Assembly (NCBI GenBank): GCA_001512545.1
Contig: LFSI01000020.1
Location: forward strand, 1-47,946
Reading direction: 5' to 3'
Source: Clostridia bacterium DTU065
Lineage (GTDB): Bacteria > Bacillota > DTU065
Length of the DNA stretch: 47,946 nt
The position numbers were made by a program, and so were the translations under genes. The notes beneath the pieces were generated by a model that had not been told where the DNA came from, did no database searches, and saw only the letters and a program-made list of their open reading frames with translations. Below are positions 42,409 to 47,946 of this stretch, one piece after another. Position 1 is the first letter of the stretch. Every line of letters begins with the position of its first letter.

Positions 42409-43554
42409 TCACCTGTTCGTCCAATTGATGTAAAACCTGTTGTTGAAGTCTTCTCCCTCCGAATCGTCATACTCTACTCTCAGAACGTATTGCACGCCTA
42501 AATTGTAGCTCCTCGGTCCCCACGTCGTGTACTCAACGCTATTGCGGCGCGCTGCACCGGCCATACTAAAGAAATCGAAACTGCTAATCTCTTCATCGCT
42601 TCCTAAAAACTCCAGGATTTCTTTAGGACCGTTGATTCTCGCTTGGTAGTCTGCTACCTGCAGGAGATTTTTAATGCACTCCTTAAACAGAGCTACTACC
42701 TCGGGATTGTTTTCCAGGTCAACATGCATAGAAACCCCTGCATAAGCCATTTTTGTGTTATCTGTTGAGGGAGTAAACCCCATACTCAGCCCTGGAGTAA
42801 AAGTGTTTGGCGCAATTTCGTACACGTAGAAAGTGTATCCAAACCCTTCTTCCATTTCACGGAAGAGGGCCGGAAACACCACCAACTGTTCCAAGTTTTT
42901 ACTCAGTGCTAGCTGATTCCACATCTTCAAAAAATCGTCCACAGAGCTACTTAGGAGGTCGTCAACGTCACCTGGCATCTTCAAACTCTCTTCGAGAAAC
43001 GCTGCCCTAAACTCTTCTTCGAACTGGTACGTATAATCGTGCAGGAAAATTAAGAGCTGGATAGCTTCGTCGGCCATCTGCGTGTTGTGGGCAATTGCGA
43101 GAAGGCTTGGCCCTACCATCAGCCCGTAGTGCTCAAGTTCCGAACCGGTATATTCGGAGAGCTCTAAAAGGGCACCTGACGTTCTGTAGACTTCGCCTCT
43201 GGCGGGCGGAAGGTAGAACAAGTCCGGGGGATCGCCTGCAGCAAACTCTGCCAGAAGCCTCTGTTCGTATCCTGGAATGTACCCAGTCATGCTGAAGTAA
43301 TCCATGTCGAAGCCAGTCGGTATCACCTCTAGTTCCACAACAAACGGCGGATCCTGTTCGTAGAACTTGGCAAGGGCATCGTTCAAAAACTCGTTTACCT
43401 TGTAGTTGCCATAAGCCATGAGTCGAACCTTCGGTTTCTCCGGTACACTAGATGCAGCATCTTCAGGCCGTTCTCTTGTGTAGGCAAACACCAGAAGAAC
43501 GATACTTACAGCTATCCACAGTACCAGTAAAACCGCACCAAGCCGCTTCTTCAT
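42409..43554 (-). CDS. Membrane-anchored solute-binding-protein-like protein
   Basis: A 381-residue protein with an N-terminal hydrophobic helix (about residues 5-25) that lacks a clear cleavage site, so it is probably anchored in the membrane. The exterior part has the binding-protein hallmark EFAAGDPPDLFYLP near residue 105 and many Asp, Glu and aromatic residues. However, it lacks the WEFIKW-type block and the C-terminal tail of the nine family-1 copies. It is a diverged relative that may sense rather than deliver ligand. ATG 43554 follows AAGGAG by eight bases; the GTG at 43563 lies inside that site. Confidence 0.68.
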   Translation of the reverse strand: MKKRLGAVLLVLWIAVSIVLLVFAYTRERPEDAASSVPEKPKVRLMAYGNYKVNEFLNDALAKFYEQDPPFVVELEVIPTGFDMDYFSMTGYIPGYEQRLLAEFAAGDPPDLFYLPPARGEVYRTSGALLELSEYTGSELEHYGLMVGPSLLAIAHNTQMADEAIQLLIFLHDYTYQFEEEFRAAFLEESLKMPGDVDDLLSSSVDDFLKMWNQLALSKNLEQLVVFPALFREMEEGFGYTFYVYEIAPNTFTPGLSMGFTPSTDNTKMAYAGVSMHVDLENNPEVVALFKECIKNLLQVADYQARINGPKEILEFLGSDEEISSFDFFSMAGAARRNSVEYTTWGPRSYNLGVQYVLRVEYDDSEGEDFNNRFYINWTNR

Positions 43555-43747
43555 ATCATTCACTCCTTTGCATACAGGACTCTGTTGAACGCAGGCTAGT
43601 CCAAGTCCTGGTAAAGTACAGGGCAGTCGTTTAGCTTTGAGAAGAAGTTGGTCTCACTGGTTGTTTTCTGCTCTAAGTGCGAATTTCCTTTTTTTTTGCA
43701 AGCTTTCAAAAAGCCAGACAAAACGGCTGAGTCGCGTTTTTTTGCAC

Positions 43748-43779
43748 AAAAAAAAGCAGACCAATACACTTGGCTCTGC
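43748..43779 (-). terminator. Terminator of ssrA
   Basis: GCAGA/TCTGC and CCAA/TTGG pairs (43756-43764 with 43770-43779, one bulge), followed by eight T on the minus strand, 67 bases beyond the mature 3' end. Confidence 0.82.
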
Positions 43780-43845
43780 TTTACTTCCATGAGTGTTTTC
43801 AGGTATGTAGGCAAGGGCTGTTTGTGCAGCGACTCTTTGAGATTA

Positions 43846-44205
43846 TGGTGGAGGCGGTGGGTGTCGAACCCACGTCCGAAGAGACGACCATAGTCACGTC
43901 TACGAGCGTAGTCTGATTACTTAAAGTTTCGCTTGAAAGAGCGCCATCAGACGGGCTCCTTTCTCACTACACTTCTTAAGTCTTTCGTTTTCGCCCAGAA
44001 GTCTAAGCTAAACGGCAACCTGCAAATTTGATGCCCGATAGCCGGCCGCAGGTAAACCAGCTATGGACAGCCGCTTTTAATTAAGCAGCGTAAGCTAAAT
44101 TATCGTTGGCGTTTGTGAACGCTTCCGCCTTTTTAACGAGCTTTGCGGAGAACTCGGCCCGCTGTGACTACCATCATAACTCCCCGTCGAAGCCTAATCG
44201 CCCCC
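43846..44205 (-). ncRNA. ssrA: Transfer-messenger RNA (tmRNA)
   Basis: A 360-base tmRNA that rescues stalled ribosomes with SmpB. The 5' end GGGGGCG (44205-44199) pairs with CGCCTCC before the encoded 3' ACCA, with a G-U pair at the third position as needed for alanine charging. The 5' part has GGCTTCGACGGGG and the 3' part the T-arm GTGGGTTCGACACCCAC, both hallmarks. The tag reading frame (44122-44081) appears to be AFTNANDNLAYAA then TAA, ending in the degradation signal AA; the exact resume codon is inferred. It lies directly downstream of smpB with its own promoter. Confidence 0.97.
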
Positions 44206-44215
44206 GTGTACCTAT

Positions 44216-44244
44216 ATACTAAGCGCATTTTACCTTTCTGTCAA
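44216..44244 (-). promoter_or_regulatory. ssrA promoter overlapping the smpB stop codon
   Basis: Minus strand TTGACA (44244-44239), 17-base spacer, TAGTAT (44221-44216), 10 bases before the mature 5' end of tmRNA. The TGA of smpB (44243-44241) is part of the -35 hexamer. Confidence 0.9.
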
Positions 44245-44705
44245 TAAGCGTTGCGCTCCTTAATAGCCCGCTCTGCCTGTCTCCTGGCATCCTTTTTAGC
44301 TATGGACTCTCTCTTGTCGTAGAGTTTCTTGCCTTTGGCCAGTGCTATGACGACCTTGGCCCAATTGCGCTCGTTGAAATAAATCTCCAACGGAATCAGG
44401 GTGTAGCCCTCCTGCTGAACTTTGCCAAACAGGGATTTGAGCTCTTTTTTCTTCATCAGGACCTTCCTCGGCCTGAGCGGCTCGTGGTTGTAAATGTTGC
44501 CCTGTTCGTGGGGACTGATATGCATGTTGTGAATGAAAAGCTCGTTCCCGCTGAAGCTGGCATAGGCATCCTGAATGTTGCACCTGCCGAGCCTTAGAGA
44601 CTTCACTTCCGTTCCCTGAAGAGCGAGACCGGCTTCATAAGTCTCCTCAATAAAGTATTCGTGTCTGGCTTTGCGATTTTGGGCAACTTTCTTAATCTCG
44701 CGCAT
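44241..44705 (-). CDS. smpB: SsrA-binding protein
   Basis: A 154-residue RNA-binding protein that delivers tmRNA to stalled ribosomes. Family features are complete: KARHEYFIEETYEAGLALQG, GTEVKSLRLGR, DAYASFSGNELFIHNMHISP and the basic C-terminal tail KGKKLYDKRESIAKKDA. ATG 44705 is preferred over GTG 44717, which overlaps the AGGAGG ribosome binding site. It lies between the ADP-dependent kinase gene, from which a hairpin separates it, and ssrA. Confidence 0.97.
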   Translation of the reverse strand: MREIKKVAQNRKARHEYFIEETYEAGLALQGTEVKSLRLGRCNIQDAYASFSGNELFIHNMHISPHEQGNIYNHEPLRPRKVLMKKKELKSLFGKVQQEGYTLIPLEIYFNERNWAKVVIALAKGKKLYDKRESIAKKDARRQAERAIKERNAY

Positions 44706-44726
44706 GCCCGAAGACACCTCCTAGTT

Positions 44727-44759
44727 GAGAAAAGGTGAGAAGATTAGCTCTTCTCACCT
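44727..44759 (-). terminator. Terminator or attenuator between ADP-dependent kinase and smpB
   Basis: AGGTGAGAAGA (44733-44743) pairs perfectly with TCTTCTCACCT (44749-44759); the loop holds the kinase stop codon, and TTTTCTC follows on the minus strand just before the smpB ribosome binding site. Confidence 0.75.
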
Positions 44760-46195
44760 AAACTGTATTCAAGGGCAAACGAAGTAGAAGAGATCGTGTC
44801 TCCCATTCCCACGGTGCTTACGGGATTTTGAATTACGTGGGCGGGCACTACCAGGAGATAGTGATCGTCTCCTTCGTAGATACCGGTCTCCAAGAACTCA
44901 TCAGGAAGATCCATTTCCTCTTTGATGCCTAGAAGCTGTTTGAACCCGATCTCCGAAAGCTCGATCTGACCTGCCTCAGGCAGTCTCTCGCCTTCTGCAA
45001 ATCCGCCATACTTTGCCTTCAGAGCATTGACCGACGAAGCGTAGAGACAGGCTTCCCGGCAGATCTCCGGCGAAATGTGGTAGTCCTTGGAAACGATAAC
45101 TACGTAATAGCCGAGGTTGTGAACATGGAGTCTCTTCAGGTTCATCTTTCTGAAAATCGGTAGTGCTGCTCTGTACAGCGTATACGCTCTTTCAGATTTC
45201 TCCAGCTCTTTTCGCTCTTCCTGGAAGTCGAAGTCATCGAGAACCAACTTGATTTCGTTTTCGTTAATGCCAAAGCTGTCAATGGCATTTCCGATCTCGG
45301 CAAGGGTCTCAGCTTCCAAGTTTCTTTCTTTCATCGGCACATACTCATAGTGGACGGCCACTTTGGGGTTACCCTGCCGCAAGAGCTCGAGTTCCTTTAG
45401 TGCCTTGTCGAGAAATTCGCGATAGCTGCGTCCGTCTGGGTTGTTTTCCGAAATATAGTGATAACCTGCCATGAAGGCAAGGTCGATATGCTTTCCGAGC
45501 TCTGGCAGATGATCCATCATCTCGTCAGCAAAAGACATGATGGCGTTCTTCGGTCTTGTAGCCAGGATTACACGGTTGGCCCTAGGAGTGGTGACTGTAG
45601 TATCACCTAAAGTAACGGTGACGTCTTTGGCGTACTCGAAAATCCAGTTGACCTTACACTCGTCGTTGGGGTTAGCCACCTGCTTTACCGGTTCAACTAC
45701 AAGCTGGTTGTCTCTGACCGCAGGCGCTAGCACTTCGTCTTTGAACAGAGCCGCCTGTTGAGGGGAGAGCAATCTGGAGTAAACCACAGCTTCTGCCCCT
45801 AGGTTGCTGATTTGGTTGGCGATGATGCCCGCCTGGCCGCCGAGAATCTCTCTAGCTTCTGTAAAAGACTGCGAAAGCCAGCTGAGTAGTTTTTCAGAGG
45901 TTGTCAGCATATACAGAGACTTACCGTACTTCATTGCACCAAGAAGAATGCTGATAAACTCTTCTGGCGATTCGATCAGATCGGCTTGTCTGCTAAAGTC
46001 TTCTTCCAAACCCAAAGACAGGATTCCGGGATCTTTCTGATAAATTCTGTTGAGGTTTTCATTGTTCACATGAACGACTACGTCAACGTTGGTATTGAAA
46101 GCCGCAAACACGCGGCAGTTGATCTTTTGACTTGCTGCTTTTCGGACCTTTTCGGCCCATGCTGCACGCATTTTTTGAACTTGAGGCTGTTCCAT
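44744..46195 (-). CDS. ADP-dependent sugar kinase (phosphofructokinase/glucokinase family)
   Basis: A 483-residue ribokinase-fold enzyme of the ADP_PFK_GK family, which phosphorylates glucose or fructose 6-phosphate with ADP as donor. The N-terminal sugar-site motif is FNTNVDVVVHVN (about residues 31-42). The C-terminal catalytic motif is STVGMGD (about residues 460-466), whose Asp is the base and whose Gly residues form the anion hole. The family is best known from archaea such as Thermococcales and from vertebrate ADPGK; bacterial members are less common. Glucose versus fructose 6-phosphate cannot be settled here. ATG 46195 has GGAGG seven bases upstream, better than ATG 46201. Confidence 0.88.
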   Translation of the reverse strand: MEQPQVQKMRAAWAEKVRKAASQKINCRVFAAFNTNVDVVVHVNNENLNRIYQKDPGILSLGLEEDFSRQADLIESPEEFISILLGAMKYGKSLYMLTTSEKLLSWLSQSFTEAREILGGQAGIIANQISNLGAEAVVYSRLLSPQQAALFKDEVLAPAVRDNQLVVEPVKQVANPNDECKVNWIFEYAKDVTVTLGDTTVTTPRANRVILATRPKNAIMSFADEMMDHLPELGKHIDLAFMAGYHYISENNPDGRSYREFLDKALKELELLRQGNPKVAVHYEYVPMKERNLEAETLAEIGNAIDSFGINENEIKLVLDDFDFQEERKELEKSERAYTLYRAALPIFRKMNLKRLHVHNLGYYVVIVSKDYHISPEICREACLYASSVNALKAKYGGFAEGERLPEAGQIELSEIGFKQLLGIKEEMDLPDEFLETGIYEGDDHYLLVVPAHVIQNPVSTVGMGDTISSTSFALEYSLGEKS

Positions 46196-46346
46196 TTGCA
46201 TTCCTCCGTCCTCTATCTGCCACCATAAACTCTTTGCAGATAGTCTTCTAAATCGCCATGGTTAGTATACTACACTTACACACGCTATGCGAGAATAATA
46301 TAAGAAAATAATAGTTTTCACCAACTAGCTTTGATTTTTGCCAACG

Positions 46347-47396
46347 CTAGTCCAATGCTTTAATGATGGCTTTGGTCATCTCCGACGTGGTTACGCCTTC
46401 TGGACACAGATCTTTAGTTACATACCTACCGTCTGCAAGAACCGTTTCCACGGCTTTTGTTATTCTTCTCGCCACATCCATTTCTCCAAGATACTCAAGC
46501 ATCATCACTGCTGAGAGAAGGAGACCCAAAGGGTTGGCAAGGTTTTTACCTGCAATGTCAGGTGCCGAGCCGTGGGTGGCTTCGAAAATCGCCATTCCGT
46601 CGCCGATATTGGCACCGGGAGCGACGCCAAGTCCCCCTACAAGACCAGCCACCAAATCGGAGAGAAGGTCGCCGTAGAGATTGGACATCACCAAAACGTC
46701 AAAGTTTTCCGGAGCCTGAACCAGCTTCATGCAGAGGGCATCAACCAAAACCTCGTTGTAGGGGATTTCGGGGTACTCCTCTGCCACTTTTCTCACAGAG
46801 TCGTAGAAAAGTCCATCTGTAAACTTCATTATATTCGCTTTAGCCGTTGCTGTTACTTTTTTTCTACCGTGCTTTTTGGCGTACTCAAATGCAAACCTGC
46901 CGATCCTCTCAGAAGCATGAGCGGTGATTGCCTTGATGGAAATTGCCGCATCTTCAGAAACCGCTCCACCGGTCAGTTCGCTGATGGTCCTGGTTTCTTT
47001 CGAGTTCGGTGCAAACTCCACGCCTTTGTACAGGTCTTCGGTGTTTTCCCTAACCACCACGATATCCACGTTCTCATATCTTGAAGCGATGCCCGGCATA
47101 CTCCTGTAGGGACGTACGCAGGCATAGAGGTTGAATATCTGCCGTAGGCTTACGTTCACACTGCGAAATCCCTTGCCGATAGGAGTGGTAATCGGACCTT
47201 TCAGACCTACTTTAGTTTTTTCCAACGACTGAAGCGTCTTAAGGGGTAAAAGTTCGCCTTCAGACTCTAAAGCTCCTTCGCCGGCTTGAACTTCTTCAAA
47301 TTCAACTGGAGCTTTAGCACTGGAAAGAATCTCCTTTACCGATTCGGTGATTTCAGGGCCAATGCCATCTCCAGGTATAAGCGTTACAAGATGCAC
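46347..47396 (-). CDS. NAD-dependent isocitrate dehydrogenase-type enzyme
   Basis: A 349-residue decarboxylating dehydrogenase of the isocitrate/isopropylmalate family, probably converting isocitrate to 2-oxoglutarate. The substrate loop SVNVSLR (residues 79-85), VRENTEDLYKGVEF and NLYGDLLSD are those of isocitrate rather than isopropylmalate enzymes. The cofactor site reads HGSAPDIAGKN: Asp-Ile where NADP enzymes have Lys-Tyr, which indicates NAD. GTG 47396 is chosen because AAGGGG precedes it by seven bases; a TTG at 47426 would overlap the upstream gene. It follows the ECF S-component gene after 19 bases, so they form an operon. Confidence 0.88.
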   Translation of the reverse strand: MHLVTLIPGDGIGPEITESVKEILSSAKAPVEFEEVQAGEGALESEGELLPLKTLQSLEKTKVGLKGPITTPIGKGFRSVNVSLRQIFNLYACVRPYRSMPGIASRYENVDIVVVRENTEDLYKGVEFAPNSKETRTISELTGGAVSEDAAISIKAITAHASERIGRFAFEYAKKHGRKKVTATAKANIMKFTDGLFYDSVRKVAEEYPEIPYNEVLVDALCMKLVQAPENFDVLVMSNLYGDLLSDLVAGLVGGLGVAPGANIGDGMAIFEATHGSAPDIAGKNLANPLGLLLSAVMMLEYLGEMDVARRITKAVETVLADGRYVTKDLCPEGVTTSEMTKAIIKALD

Positions 47397-47415
47397 TTCT
47401 CTACCCCTTTCTTGT

Positions 47416-47925
47416 TTACTTGTCAAGCTTTTTTTCTCTATCCAAAAACCGCAGCTTCTTTAGAGCATACGTGAGGGGCAGTGCTACGACCACGCTGCCG
47501 ATGCCCTGAACTAGGTTGGCAGGTGTGTCGGCAAGAGCTGCGGCCCCGCCGTACATAATCGCTCCTGCAATAAAGTACCCCACTGCCATGGTAATGGCCC
47601 CAACAGCAAAGCTCCAAATCAGCTTCAGGTGGTTTGGAGGTTGCTTACTCCTCCCTGAGAACCAACCTACCAGAAAGCCCTCAACCCCTTTAATAATCAA
47701 AGTGGCCGGGGCCCAGTAAGCGTAACCGGTGACAACGTCTGCAAGGGCAGAGCCCAAAGAACCCACTAAAAAGCCGAACCTAGGACCGAAGACTACTGCA
47801 AGAACCATAATAACGCTGTCTCCTAGATTGAGGTATCCTTTGGTTGCAGGTATCGGTATCTGAACCGCCATGGTTGCCACTGCAGTAAGTGCGATACCTA
47901 ATCCCAGAAAACTAATCCGCTTCAT
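47416..47925 (-). CDS. ECF transporter S component (vitamin-type)
   Basis: A 169-residue membrane protein with about five to six helices. The sequence GYLNLGDSVIMVLAVVFGPRFG, followed by GSLGSALADVVTGY and IIKGVEGFLVGWF, matches S components of energy-coupling-factor transporters that bind vitamins or related compounds (riboflavin-type Pfam family). The true ligand is not predictable. The energising EcfA/T genes are not in the window, as usual for group II systems with shared modules. ATG 47925 follows AAAGGAG. Co-transcribed with the isocitrate dehydrogenase gene. Confidence 0.88.
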   Translation of the reverse strand: MKRISFLGLGIALTAVATMAVQIPIPATKGYLNLGDSVIMVLAVVFGPRFGFLVGSLGSALADVVTGYAYWAPATLIIKGVEGFLVGWFSGRSKQPPNHLKLIWSFAVGAITMAVGYFIAGAIMYGGAAALADTPANLVQGIGSVVVALPLTYALKKLRFLDREKKLDK

Positions 47926-47946
47926 ACGCTTACTCCTTTACAGATT

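Noticed and set aside
43648-43893. 81-codon plus-strand open frame ending in RRWVSNPRPKRRP
   Set aside because: It runs antisense into the 3' end of tmRNA; the terminal sequence is the usual false translation of a tRNA-like acceptor and T arm.
1-47946. Insertion sequences, prophage or integrase genes behind the paralogue expansion
   Set aside because: No transposase, integrase or terminal inverted repeats were seen next to any sugar-binding gene; tandem duplication explains the copies better.

Overview
This is a 48-kb bacterial chromosomal segment of moderate GC. It carries 41 recognisable protein genes, one tmRNA gene and no mobile element. About a third of the genes start with GTG or TTG behind strong purine-rich ribosome binding sites. 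Promoters are of the TTGACA/TATAAT type, and compact GNRA-type or GC-rich bidirectional terminators separate most transcription units. Two proteins hint at an endospore-forming Firmicute: a CotJC-like manganese catalase and a leaderless, cysteine-paired LysM repeat protein. Yet 8 of the 9 family-1 sugar-binding proteins, and the zinc- and amino-acid-binding ones, have signal peptides ending in A-x-A with no lipobox cysteine. A small secreted protein also looks like a beta-barrel. This fits a periplasm and hence a diderm. A diderm Firmicute such as a Limnochordia relative is my best guess; Thermotogota or Coprothermobacterota are alternatives.

Layout. 1-6.2 kb: end of a Mn-catalase gene, a Gln/Tyr-rich coiled-coil protein, a PTS-IIC-like membrane protein, a short alpha-glucan phosphorylase, a heparinase-II/III-like protein and a DUF2284 protein. 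6.3-7.7 kb: a sugar-binding protein. 7.7-10.9 kb: an amino-acid ABC operon (binding protein, permease, ATPase) ending in an EamA exporter. 11-18.2 kb: a beta-rich secreted protein divergent from a GHL10-type glycosidase-like protein, an 11-LysM protein, a small membrane protein, a second EamA exporter and a secreted six-hairpin-glycosidase-like protein. 18.2-22.5 kb: three tandem sugar-binding proteins. 22.6-26.5 kb: a ZnuA-like protein behind a Fur-type box, a small coiled-coil protein, a Gfo/Idh/MocA oxidoreductase and a DUF445 protein. 26.6-33.7 kb: another sugar-binding protein, YgiQ radical SAM protein, an acidic orphan, an RluA pseudouridine synthase, an FMN-binding/rhodanese pair and a GntR-LacI-type regulator. 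33.9-43.6 kb: four more sugar-binding proteins, a methyl-accepting chemotaxis protein and a membrane-anchored binding-protein-like gene. 43.8-47.9 kb: ssrA (tmRNA), smpB, an ADP-dependent sugar kinase, an NAD-type isocitrate dehydrogenase and an ECF transporter S component.

How it fits together. The dominant theme is carbohydrate capture. Nine family-1 solute-binding genes occur without a single sugar permease, and all nine share a C-terminal signature. They sit among secreted glycosidase-like genes, a heparinase-like protein, a glucan phosphorylase, a sugar-responsive regulator, a chemoreceptor and an ADP-dependent sugar kinase. The simplest reading is a repertoire of interchangeable binding proteins that share a transporter encoded elsewhere, or that feed a chemoreceptor.

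The signals most worth a second look are: the permease-less binding-protein array with its common tail; a 9-bp G tract inside the spacer of a sigma-28-like promoter for the chemoreceptor; a hairpin that would bury the glucan phosphorylase ribosome binding site; a 24-bp near-perfect palindrome between divergent genes; and a ZnuA-like protein that appears to lack two canonical metal ligands.
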